Positions 18,226 through 24,868 of a DNA stretch of 45,644 bases are shown piece after piece; the stretch's first letter is position 1; each line of letters starts with the position of its first letter. The position numbers and the translations under genes are program-made. Where the stretch lies: contig JAKPQL010000055.1 in assembly GCA_029547045.1 (NCBI GenBank), positions 1 to 45,644 of the forward strand. The letters run 5' to 3'. The notes under the pieces were generated by a model, which was given only the letters and a program-made list of their open reading frames with translations, ran no database searches and was not told the origin of the DNA. Source of the DNA: Deltaproteobacteria bacterium (GTDB lineage Bacteria; Desulfobacterota; Desulfomonilia; UBA1062).

Positions 18226-19224
18226 ATGGAACATGGCATGAAGGACAGGCTTCAGAACGTTCAGCTAGGCAAGGTTCAGCAGTTCAGGAACGTGTCGGTC
18301 TACCCCCTCTTTCTGGAGGCCGGTGCCGTTGTGGATCACCTGGTCCTCAGGGAGGCCATCGAGCAGGACCTGGTCGTGATCCGTGAGGTGGACGAGGGAG
18401 GCCATGTGCCGGAACTGGTCGTGGTGAACAATGCGGACAAGCCCCTGCTGATCCTCGACGGGGAGGAGCTCTTCGGCGCCAAGCAGAACCGGGTTCTCAA
18501 CACCACGGTGCTGCTCAGGAAGAAGACGGCGACCATCATCCCGGTGAGCTGCACCGAACAGGGCAGGTGGCGCTACGAGTCGAAGACCTTCAAGGACTCG
18601 GGCTACATCATGTCGCCGCGGATCAGGGGTGTGAAGAACCGGTCGGTGCAGGAGTCCCTCTACAGATCGGGCGATTACCGGTCAGACCAGGGGGCTGTCT
18701 GGAGCGGCATCCAAGAGCAGGCGGTCAACGCCTCGGTGCAGTCCCCCACCGGGGCCATGCGGGACATCCACGAGGCCAGGAAGGCCGACGTGGGCGACTA
18801 TGAGCGGCACTTCCCCTGCCTGGACGCTCAGAAAGGCATCCTCGTCGCCATCGGGGGGAACGTGGTGGGCATGGACATGGTATCCAATGGGGGCTCCTAC
18901 GCGATGCTGCACGGCAAGCTGGTGAAGAGCTACCTGATGGACGCGATCCTCCAGGAGGCTGAACCCTCGAAGCCCATGGACCAGGCAAAGGCCCGGCTGT
19001 TCATCGACGACATCGCCGAGTGCCGGGTCGACCGGTACAAGTCCGTGGGCCATGGCTGGGACATCAGATTTGAGGGGAGAAGGCTCTTCGGCTCGGCCCT
19101 GGAGTACCGCAAGGGTCTTGTGCACCTCGCGGCCTTCGCAGCGAACGGGGTGGTTCAGAGGAATGATGGCGGTGGCATGGCAGGGTTCAGCAGCAGGGCG
19201 GCATACAGGAGGAGCAATCACTGA
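18226..19224 (+). CDS. ARPP-1-domain-like protein
   Basis: The protein has 332 residues from the ATG at 18226, with GGAAGGAGG 6 nt upstream. No signal peptide or membrane segment. The body contains PLFLEAGAVVDHLVLREAIE, then ELVVVNNADKPLLILDGEEL, then FGAKQNRVLNTTVLL, then IPVSCTEQGRWRYES, and near the end GVVQRNDGGGMAGFSSR. From memory this matches the ARPP-1 family, named for its gene association with ADP-ribosylglycohydrolases and rhodanese/phosphatase-superfamily proteins. Those two partners are indeed encoded downstream, which supports the call independently of recall. Its biochemical activity is unknown to me; a role in sensing or processing ADP-ribose-related nucleotides is inference from neighbours. 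Confidence 0.75.
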   Translation: MEHGMKDRLQNVQLGKVQQFRNVSVYPLFLEAGAVVDHLVLREAIEQDLVVIREVDEGGHVPELVVVNNADKPLLILDGEELFGAKQNRVLNTTVLLRKKTATIIPVSCTEQGRWRYESKTFKDSGYIMSPRIRGVKNRSVQESLYRSGDYRSDQGAVWSGIQEQAVNASVQSPTGAMRDIHEARKADVGDYERHFPCLDAQKGILVAIGGNVVGMDMVSNGGSYAMLHGKLVKSYLMDAILQEAEPSKPMDQAKARLFIDDIAECRVDRYKSVGHGWDIRFEGRRLFGSALEYRKGLVHLAAFAANGVVQRNDGGGMAGFSSRAAYRRSNH

Positions 19225-19250
19225 GCCTCCAGGAGAAAGGAGGGCGATCC

Positions 19251-19424
19251 GTGGCAAGGGTTCCACTCCACACTGTGCTCGACACTGTACTGGGCTTCAG
19301 CTTCAGGGACCTGGTCCTCGAGAAGCCTGAGGATGTGGAGGAATTCAGAAGAAAGATCCAGGAGCTGCAGGAGGAGCTCAGAAGGCAGAAAGCCTCGGGA
19401 AAGGAACAGCAGGAAGAGGAGTGA
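19251..19424 (+). CDS. 57-residue charged coiled-coil protein, unknown
   Basis: A GTG start at 19251 is preceded by GGAGAAAGGAGGGCGATCC, one of the strongest ribosome sites in the island, and the frame runs 58 codons to TGA. The N-terminal half is mixed hydrophobic (VPLHTVLDTVLGFSFRDLVL). The C-terminal half is a predicted charged coiled coil (EDVEEFRRKIQELQEELRRQ) ending in a poly-Glu tail. It lies 26 nt after the ARPP-1 stop, so it is in the same transcript. It resembles small membrane-peripheral or adaptor proteins, perhaps helping an effector to oligomerise, but no family is recognised. Confidence 0.6.
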   Translation: MARVPLHTVLDTVLGFSFRDLVLEKPEDVEEFRRKIQELQEELRRQKASGKEQQEEE

Positions 19425-19446
19425 GGAACTCGGAAGGGAGGAGGTC

Positions 19447-19533
19447 ATGAAACGACTGCTCATCATGATGTTCCTTGCCATGGCAGCGTGCAGCGGTGAG
19501 GACCTGTGTGACCGGTGCTATGACGATGATTAG
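19447..19533 (+). CDS. 28-residue predicted lipoprotein
   Basis: ATG at 19447 with GGGAGGAGG ending 3 nt upstream. The peptide is a bare lipoprotein signal (KRLLIMMFLAMAAC, lipobox LAMAAC) followed by only 13 residues, SGEDLCDRCYDDD, with a CxxC pair and an acidic tail. If translated, it would be a membrane-anchored micro-protein. It lies between the coiled-coil gene and the phosphatase gene. Very short, so caution is needed, but ribosome site, signal and lipobox together argue for a real gene. Confidence 0.5.
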   Translation: MKRLLIMMFLAMAACSGEDLCDRCYDDD

Positions 19534-19584
19534 TACTCGGATGCGATGCCGAGAGCTCGATGCGATCGAGAGAAGGAAAGCCCT

Positions 19585-20172
19585 GTGAAGCCTGATACAT
19601 CACAGACAACCCGTACTATAAGGGGAAACTCCGTCAGGAAGCCCTTCCCGCGATCATACTGGGTTGTGCCTGGCCATCTCTGTGCCGGGGCATATCCCGG
19701 AGACCCCGATGAAAGCATCATGGAAACAAGGCTCGCCTCCCTCCTCGACTGCGGAATCTGCCGCGTGGTGAACCTCATGGAGGCGACTGAAGTCGATCAC
19801 AATGGCAGGCACTTTTCTGACTATACGAAGAAGCTCCGGGAACTGACAATGGAGAGGGGTGTCGATGCTTCAATGGCAAGGTTTCCCATCAGGGATGTGA
19901 GCATACCGTCTCGATCCCTCATGAAGGAGATCCTTGACCACATCGACAGAAGCATCACCGAGAGGCTTCCCACCTATGTCCACTGCTGGGGAGGCAAGGG
20001 CAGGACCGGGACCGTGGTGGGGTGCTACCTCGCCAGGCATGGAATTGCAACAGGGAAGGATGCCCTCGAAACGATCAAACGCCTCCGCCTGCACGATGCC
20101 AGCTCACAGGAACCCTCACCAGAAACCAATGAGCAGCGTGACATGGTCGTGTCCTGGAAGGCGGGGGAGTGA
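19585..20172 (+). CDS. Dual-specificity/tyrosine-type phosphatase of the ARPP locus
   Basis: The protein has 195 residues from the GTG at 19585, preceded by AGAAGGAAAG; a longer frame to the ATG at 19546 lacks such a site. The start (SYWVVPGHLCAGAYPGD) is typical of phosphatases found beside ADP-ribosylglycohydrolases. The catalytic P-loop is HCWGGKGRTG with nucleophile Cys134 and the invariant Arg six residues later. The general-acid Asp is probably in FPIRDVSIPS. It removes phosphate from a phosphoprotein or, given its neighbours, from a phosphorylated ADP-ribose derivative or other nucleotide (inference). Its stop is followed almost at once by the glycohydrolase start, so the two are likely translated together. 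Confidence 0.85.
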   Translation: MKPDTSQTTRTIRGNSVRKPFPRSYWVVPGHLCAGAYPGDPDESIMETRLASLLDCGICRVVNLMEATEVDHNGRHFSDYTKKLRELTMERGVDASMARFPIRDVSIPSRSLMKEILDHIDRSITERLPTYVHCWGGKGRTGTVVGCYLARHGIATGKDALETIKRLRLHDASSQEPSPETNEQRDMVVSWKAGE

Positions 20173-20174
20173 GG

Positions 20175-21095
20175 ATGGAACTGGTGGAGCGATATCAGGG
20201 CTGCCTCCTGGGCCTTGCCTGCGGTGATGCCGTGGGCACGACCCTGGAGTTCAAGCCAAGGGGGTCGTTCGAGCCCATAACCGACATGGTGGGTGGAGGC
20301 CCTTTCAACCTGGAACCCGGCCAGTGGACCGACGACACATCCATGGCACTGTGTCTTGCCGAGAGCCTCATCGAGAAGAAGGGCTTCGACCCCCTGGACC
20401 AGATGGACCGGTATGTGAGGTGGTACAGGACAGGGTATCTCAGCAGCACAGGCGTGTGCTTTGACATTGGGGGGACCACGGCCTCTGCGCTGAGGAGGTT
20501 CGAGAAGACCAGTGATCCATTCTCCGGACCGACTGAACGCCACAGCGCAGGGAATGGTTCCCTGATGCGCCTGGCCCCTGTGCCTCTGTTCTTCTTCCCG
20601 GACAGGGATGCCATGATGTTCTACGCAGGCGAGAGTTCCAGAACAACCCACGGTGCCCAAGAGTGCATCGATGCCTGCCGGCTCTTTGCCTCGATCCTGT
20701 ACAATGCCCTGTCCGGCATGGACAAGGAGCAAGTGCTGTTCGAGCATCATGAAACCACCACAGATTCACCGGTTATCAGGGAGATTCTCGGGGGTTCATA
20801 CAAAGGGAAGACAAAAGACCAGCTCCAGGGCACGGGCTATGTAGTGCACAGTTTGGAAGCCGCTTTATGGTGCTTCTATTCTACAGATACATTCAGGGAT
20901 GCAATAGTGTTGGCTGCAAACCTGGGAGATGATGCGGACACAACAGCTGCGATCTGTGGACAGTTGGCGGGATGCTATTACGGCCGACAGGGGATTCCAG
21001 ATTTATGGTTGAGAAGACTAACAATGCGCGGCAAGATCGAACTTCTTGCCCAAAACCTGTATATGACCGTGGCAATGAAATATAAGCCTGAATGA
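20175..21095 (+). CDS. ADP-ribosylglycohydrolase (DraG/ARH family)
   Basis: An enzyme of 306 residues that hydrolyses the bond between ADP-ribose and its acceptor, using two magnesium ions. The N-terminal RYQGCLLGLACGDAVG is the family opening. The metal ligands are in WTDDTSMAL (Thr52, Asp53, Asp54) and GDDADTTAA (Asp252, Asp253, Asp255, Thr256). The AGNGSLMRLAPVPLFF segment is also characteristic. The ATG at 20175 follows GGAG by 5 nt, just past the phosphatase stop. It is the last intact gene of the ARPP operon; the 3' part is visibly less GC-rich than neighbouring genes, suggesting transfer. It could reverse protein or nucleic-acid ADP-ribosylation or process free ADP-ribose derivatives. 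Confidence 0.9.
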   Translation: MELVERYQGCLLGLACGDAVGTTLEFKPRGSFEPITDMVGGGPFNLEPGQWTDDTSMALCLAESLIEKKGFDPLDQMDRYVRWYRTGYLSSTGVCFDIGGTTASALRRFEKTSDPFSGPTERHSAGNGSLMRLAPVPLFFFPDRDAMMFYAGESSRTTHGAQECIDACRLFASILYNALSGMDKEQVLFEHHETTTDSPVIREILGGSYKGKTKDQLQGTGYVVHSLEAALWCFYSTDTFRDAIVLAANLGDDADTTAAICGQLAGCYYGRQGIPDLWLRRLTMRGKIELLAQNLYMTVAMKYKPE

Positions 21096-21170
21096 TTCGG
21101 ACAAATCTGTGTCTCTGATGTATAATCAGGTAACCTGGTTTCTTCGAGCCTTATGATCTCACTGCCCTTC

Positions 21171-21295
21171 TCCTTCAATGGGGCCACGTCTTTGCAGACG
21201 TGGAAACTGCGTTCCCGCGAGGAGTGCAGCAGTACGGTTCATCCCCACATGCGTGGGGAACACGTTCTGCTTCTGCCGAGGTCGCCAACCTCTAC
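21171..21295 (-). CRISPR. CRISPR remnant: one ~36-nt repeat and one 29-nt type I-E-like repeat, each single copy
   Basis: Two unrelated single repeats lie side by side. Repeat A, about 21172-21207, contains CTTCAATGGGG, then the stem CCACGTCT-TTGC-AGACGTGG, then AAAC at its end, as in 36-37-nt repeats of type I/III arrays. Repeat B, 21235-21263, is 29 nt with core ATCCCCACATGCGTGGGGAA, the hallmark of type I-E repeats. They are separated by 27 nt, shorter than a normal spacer. After repeat B come exactly 32 nt (21264-21295), the standard I-E spacer length, and then a truncated WYL gene. Both repeats read in the usual crRNA sense on the minus strand. No cas gene is in the window. Confidence 0.7.
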
Positions 21296-21402
21296 CGCGA
21301 GACCTCGAAGCGTTCCGCCAGGGTACCGGCGTTGGGGAACCTGCCGGTCTTCACCCGGGTGTGGAACCACAGGAACCGCTCGTAGATCGCCTTGGAAGGC
21401 AC
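21292..21402 (-). pseudogene. Truncated N-terminus of a second WYL-family regulator
   Basis: A GTG at 21402 starts a 36-residue peptide ending at TAG (21292). The text, IYERFLWFHTRVKTGRFPNA followed by GTLAERFEVSR, is the N-terminal helix-turn-helix of WYL regulators, which normally continues with a KTAQRDI-like recognition helix and about 280 more residues. The coding similarity stops where the 32-nt CRISPR spacer begins (21295/21296). It follows the NUDIX stop by 5 nt and was probably its cotranscribed neighbour before a deletion. Not the same subfamily as the intact WYL gene at 17059-18027. Confidence 0.7.
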
Positions 21403-21407
21403 GGTTC

Positions 21408-21959
21408 CTACCTCTTCCTCCTCTTCACGTACGCCGCCACAATGTTCCTGATGGAGTCGAAGGCGATGAGCTCGGGCCTGATGTCCTCGGCGTTGTAGAG
21501 CCGCACGTCGCGGATCTCGTCCGAGAGCCGCTGGGGGGCGTACGAGTCCACGGAGCACACGAAGGCCGTGTCCAGGGTGGCGTAGCGGATGCCATGATAG
21601 GGGTACGCGTTGGGGAACGACCCCAGGTAGCGGATGGAACACCGCGCCACATCGAGGTTCAGCTCCTCCTTCACCTCGCGGACCAGGGCGTCCTCGGCGG
21701 ACTCGGCGGGGTCAACGAACCCGCCGGGCAGGTCGAACATGCCCTCGCCCGGGTCCTTGGCCCGGATGGTCATGAGGAGCCTGCCGATGTCGTCCTCGAT
21801 GAGGCCCGCCACCGCGGCGGCCACGTTCAGGTACAGGTGCAGCCCGCACCGCCGGCACCGCACCGACCGGTCGGCGCGCACCTCCACCCCCCTGGCCCCG
21901 CAGCCCGGGCAGTGGTCAAAGGCCTTCCAGGGGTCTCTCGCGTCAGGTGCGTCTCCCAT
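21408..21959 (-). CDS. NUDIX hydrolase with N-terminal zinc ribbon
   Basis: A 183-residue protein. Four cysteines (17, 20, 35, 38 in HCPGCGARG and VRCRRCG) form a zinc ribbon as in NudC-like and related NUDIX proteins. The NUDIX box runs 80-102, GGFVDPAESAEDALV then REVKEEL, with all catalytic glutamates; the late glycine of the consensus is Asn. It cleaves a nucleoside diphosphate linked to another group, such as ADP-ribose or NAD, though the substrate is unproven. It lies 24 nt downstream of the START-domain gene on the same strand. Being next to an ADP-ribose-type operon is suggestive only. Confidence 0.88.
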   Translation of the reverse strand: MGDAPDARDPWKAFDHCPGCGARGVEVRADRSVRCRRCGLHLYLNVAAAVAGLIEDDIGRLLMTIRAKDPGEGMFDLPGGFVDPAESAEDALVREVKEELNLDVARCSIRYLGSFPNAYPYHGIRYATLDTAFVCSVDSYAPQRLSDEIRDVRLYNAEDIRPELIAFDSIRNIVAAYVKRRKR

Positions 21960-21983
21960 GGCCGAACCGGTCCTCTCCCGGCA

Positions 21984-22634
21984 TTACCTCTTCCGCGCCA
22001 CCCCGGCGCGCTCCCAGTACACGTCCCGCTTGACCATCTCCCGGAGACCCTTGAGCGTGAGGTAGGGCTGCTCCTTCTGGAGCATGTTCGAGATGAAGGA
22101 CGGGATGTAGCCCGCGGGGTCGGCCTTCACCGTGTACACCACGTTCGTGGTGTCCGCATCCACGCGCACCAGGGCAGCGGACCCTGTCATTTCGGTCATG
22201 CGGACGTACTTGCCCACCCTGGGCACGTAGTCCTCCTTGAAGGCGCTCATGGAGATCAGTGCCCTGCCCGCCTGGAGGTCCTTGGTGTCCCGGGCGTCGA
22301 TGACCATGTCCCGGTCCTTCACCGGGCCCGTGGTCTCCAGCACGAAGTAGATGATGCGGCGGTCCTCGCCTTCCTGCTTCAGGAGCCGGATCTCCTTGCA
22401 GAAGCCGTACCACTGGGGGAAGGAGGGGATGTCCTTGAAGACCTCCAGGATCACCTCCAGCGGCGCATCCACGTCGGCCACGCCCTTGAACTCGTTGGCG
22501 TCCGAACCCGTGACGGGGCGCGTGTACACCCTGATGCTGTCTGCGTCCTTGGCCAGCTTCCACGGTTCCTGGGCAAAAGCGGCCGCGGCGAACACCACGA
22601 CGATCGTCATGACCAACCAGGCAGCCCTGTTCAT
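21984..22634 (-). CDS. Exported START/SRPBCC-fold protein
   Basis: A 216-residue protein. Residues 1-22 (NRAAWLVMTIVVVFAAAAFA) are a signal peptide, cleaved before QEPWKLAKD. The rest fits a START-type lipid-binding fold (SIRVYTRPVTGSDANEFKGV; PLEVILEVFKDIPSFPQWYG; GYIPSFISNMLQKEQPYLTL). Members bind hydrophobic ligands in the periplasm; the ligand is unknown here. The ATG at 22634 is chosen because AAAGGGAGG lies 5 nt upstream and yields a clean signal peptide; a longer frame to 23006 is unsupported. It is the first gene ahead of the NUDIX gene on the same strand. Confidence 0.85.
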   Translation of the reverse strand: MNRAAWLVMTIVVVFAAAAFAQEPWKLAKDADSIRVYTRPVTGSDANEFKGVADVDAPLEVILEVFKDIPSFPQWYGFCKEIRLLKQEGEDRRIIYFVLETTGPVKDRDMVIDARDTKDLQAGRALISMSAFKEDYVPRVGKYVRMTEMTGSAALVRVDADTTNVVYTVKADPAGYIPSFISNMLQKEQPYLTLKGLREMVKRDVYWERAGVARKR

Positions 22635-22776
22635 GCCATCCCTCCCCTTTCTCTTCATGGGTAACTGAACATCGGGGCTATTGTAGCAGATCATAAGACC
22701 AGATGACAAACAGTGTTCTGGCCCGCGGCGCGATTCCCTCTGGATTCCCTGGCCCGAAGGCGCTATGCTCCCCTTC

Positions 22777-23454
22777 ATGTGCGGCCGCTTCGTGCAGATC
22801 GCGGACCCCCTGACCATCAGGGCGGGCATCATGGACCTCGACATCGACGAGGCAGCCGCAGCCGCGTTCAGGCCCCGGTACAACGTGGCACCAACCCAGG
22901 ACATCCTGACCGTGCTGAACACCCCTGTGCCCCGGCTCACCCTCACCCGCTGGGGGCTCATCCCCTCCTGGGCCAGGGACCCGTCCATGGGCGGCCGCAT
23001 GATCAACGCCAGGGCCGAGACGCTCTCCGAGAAGCCCTCCTTCCGCGAGGCCTACCGGAAGCGGCGGTGCCTCATCTTCGCCGACGCCTTCTACGAGTGG
23101 AGGAAGGGGGAACAGGCGAAGACCCCCTATCTCATCCGCATGAAGTCCGGAGAGCCCTTCGCCATGGCCGGCCTGTGGGACCGGTGGCAGGACAGGGGCA
23201 CGGGCCGCGAGGTCCTGTCCAGCACCATCGTCACCACCGGCGCCAACCCTCTGGTGGCGCCCATCCACGACCGCATGCCGGTCATCCTGGAGCCCGGGGA
23301 CTATGCGCTCTGGCTCGCACCCGGGCGGCAGGACCACGCCGCCCTGGCATCCTGCCTGAAGCCGTACCCCCCGGAGCCCATGGAGGCCTACGAGGTTTCC
23401 CGGCTGGTGAACGATCCCCGCAGCGACTCGCCCGCATGCATCAGGCCCGCCTGA
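22777..23454 (+). CDS. SOS response-associated peptidase family protein (SRAP, YedK/HMCES-like)
   Basis: A 225-residue protein beginning MCGRFVQ. After removal of Met1, Cys2 is the nucleophile that forms a thiazolidine link with abasic sites in single-stranded DNA and shields them from cleavage. Other family motifs are RYNVAPTQ, RWGLIPSWA, INARAETL, CLIFADAFYEWRK (active-site Glu) and PIHDRMPVIL (active-site His). The MCGRF start at 22777 is obligatory, so the upstream ATG at 22765 is rejected. Monocistronic; no SOS box seen immediately upstream. Confidence 0.93.
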   Translation: MCGRFVQIADPLTIRAGIMDLDIDEAAAAAFRPRYNVAPTQDILTVLNTPVPRLTLTRWGLIPSWARDPSMGGRMINARAETLSEKPSFREAYRKRRCLIFADAFYEWRKGEQAKTPYLIRMKSGEPFAMAGLWDRWQDRGTGREVLSSTIVTTGANPLVAPIHDRMPVILEPGDYALWLAPGRQDHAALASCLKPYPPEPMEAYEVSRLVNDPRSDSPACIRPA

Positions 23455-23509
23455 AACGCCGGCGCGTCCGAAGACCGCCGCGCGCTGCGGGCACATTGGA
23501 CGGGGCGCA

Positions 23510-23540
23510 TTGACAAATCGTTTCCCGCAGGTACTATACG
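23510..23540 (+). promoter_or_regulatory. Promoter of the universal stress protein gene
   Basis: TTGACA (23510-23515) is a perfect -35 box. A -10 region, TACTATACG (23532-23540), offers TACTAT with a 16-bp spacer or TATACG with 19 bp. It lies 39-69 bp before the start codon. Confidence 0.6.
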
Positions 23541-23578
23541 TTCAGGGTGATTTCCTGAAGAGGAAAGGAGTCGTCGAA

Positions 23579-24016
23579 ATGTTCGAGAAGATCCTGTTCC
23601 CCACCGATTTCTCCGACGTGGCCCACAAGGCCCTCCAGTACGTGAAGCAGCTCAGGGACGCCGGCGGCACCGAGGTGGTGGTGCTCCACGTCATCGACCA
23701 GTCAAACCTCGAGCTGCTGAGCTCGTACAGCACCATCCAGGACTACGTGAGCATCGAGAACGAGATCCAGAAACGCGCCATCGAGCAGATCGGCTTCATC
23801 GGCAACGAGCTGCGGCAGCTGGGGTTCACGGTGAGCGAGCGCATCGAGAAGGGCATCCCGGTGAGGGTGGTGCTCAAGGTGGCTGACGAGATGAATCCCA
23901 CGGTCATCGTGGTGGGCTCCCACGGCAAGAGCAACCTCGAGGAGATGCTGCTGGGTTCGGTGTCGGAGAAGGTGGTGAGGAAGGCCAGGCACCCGGTGCT
24001 GGTGGTGAAGCGCTGA
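23579..24016 (+). CDS. Universal stress protein (UspA family)
   Basis: A 145-residue cytoplasmic protein with the Usp Rossmann-like fold: FEKILFPTDFSDVAHKALQY at the start, VVVLHVIDQ, and the nucleotide-binding motif VGSHGKSN followed by LLGSVSEKVV and HPVLVVKR at the end. That G-x2-G-x9-G(S/T) pattern marks the ATP-binding branch. Such proteins respond to starvation, oxidative or energy stress. AAAGGAG 8 nt before the ATG at 23579 fixes the start, and a promoter with perfect TTGACA lies upstream. It converges with the FKBP gene. Confidence 0.92.
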   Translation: MFEKILFPTDFSDVAHKALQYVKQLRDAGGTEVVVLHVIDQSNLELLSSYSTIQDYVSIENEIQKRAIEQIGFIGNELRQLGFTVSERIEKGIPVRVVLKVADEMNPTVIVVGSHGKSNLEEMLLGSVSEKVVRKARHPVLVVKR

Positions 24017-24043
24017 AGCGCCCGGGGCACCCCGGGGCCCCTG

Positions 24044-24514
24044 TCAGGATGCGCCCCGCGTGTCCTTGGTCGGGCGGGACTTCCTCCCCACGATCTCCAG
24101 GAGCTCCACCTCGTAGATCACCCGCTTTCCCGCCAGCGGCGGGTTCGCGTCCACCAGGACTGCATCGTCCATCACCCGGATGATCACGGCCGGCACGACG
24201 GCGCCCTCGTCGTCCTCCACCTCGAAGTCCATGCCCACGTGCACCTCGAGGCCCGGGGGGATCTCGGAGAGGGGCACCTCGATGACGAGATCCTCGTCGT
24301 AGGGTCCGTACGCGTCCTCGGGGTCGACGGTGAAGGTTCTGCGCTCTCCGGGCTCCATGCCCAGGATCCCGTCCTCGAAGCCCTTGACCACCTCGTCTGC
24401 GCCGATGGTGAACGTGAAGGGGGTGAAACCGGCGGAGGACTCGAAGACCTGGCCGTCCTCGGACCGTCCCGTGTAGTTCACCCTCACCCTGTCACCCTGT
24501 TTCGCCCCTGCCAT
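24044..24514 (-). CDS. FKBP-type peptidyl-prolyl isomerase (SlyD-like)
   Basis: A 156-residue protein with FKBP-half motifs (GDRVRVNYTGRSEDGQVFES; FTIGADEVVKGFEDGILGM) and the inserted flap domain (PEDAYGPYDEDLVIEVPL; GLEVHVGMDFEVEDDEGAVV) placed as in SlyD, then NPPLAGKRVIYEVELLEI. It catalyses proline isomerisation and acts as a chaperone. The histidine-rich metal tail of E. coli SlyD is absent; the tail is basic. It has no signal peptide, so it is cytoplasmic. I chose the ATG at 24514, preceded by AGAAAGGCGG; a longer frame lacks FKBP homology in its extra part. Confidence 0.92.
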   Translation of the reverse strand: MAGAKQGDRVRVNYTGRSEDGQVFESSAGFTPFTFTIGADEVVKGFEDGILGMEPGERRTFTVDPEDAYGPYDEDLVIEVPLSEIPPGLEVHVGMDFEVEDDEGAVVPAVIIRVMDDAVLVDANPPLAGKRVIYEVELLEIVGRKSRPTKDTRGAS

Positions 24515-24868
24515 GGATACCGCCTTTCTCACGTCTCGAGCCCACGGTATAGAGAACCTGCGGCGACAAGTCAAAGGTTTTCCCTGCAGAACCATTCCCC
24601 CTCTCAGGGTGTCGCAGTGCATCAGGGCGTTTGGGGCGGGCCGCTTCCTGAAGCGGATGACCTCTCCGAGTGTTCTGGGCCGGGCGAGACAAAGCCGCAA
24701 GGAGAGGTCCATACAAAAAAAAGACTTCATTGTCCCTGCATGGGGGCCGGACAATGAAGCCAACATGAAAAAATCTATACCCTCCTTTACATACGCCCCT
24801 GTAATGCCATATTTAAGACGTTTATATCAATGCCAAAAAACAATCAGTAAAATGACAGGTTCTCCCTA
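24515..24868. other. 354-bp gap between FKBP and LuxR-type genes
   Basis: It holds the minus-strand terminator at 24715-24759, the promoter region of the FKBP gene (not resolved), and an AT-rich stretch near 24770-24850. No convincing gene. Confidence 0.5.
24715..24759 (-). terminator. Rho-independent terminator on the minus strand
   Basis: An 11-bp perfect stem (CTTCATTGTCC at 24725-24735 with GGACAATGAAG at 24749-24759) is followed, reading the minus strand, by eight Ts (A-run 24715-24722). It lies 110 bp beyond the stop of the PAS-LuxR gene. Confidence 0.85.

Noticed and set aside
21184-21203. CCACGTCT-N4-AGACGTGG as an ordinary terminator of the ADP-ribosylglycohydrolase operon
   Set aside because: No T-run follows on the plus strand, and the flanks (CTTCAATGGGG and AAAC) match a CRISPR repeat much better.
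24020-24036. CCGGGG-CA-CCCCGG hairpin between the convergent UspA and FKBP genes
   Set aside because: A possible weak terminator, but there is no T-run and such GC palindromes are expected often at this base composition.
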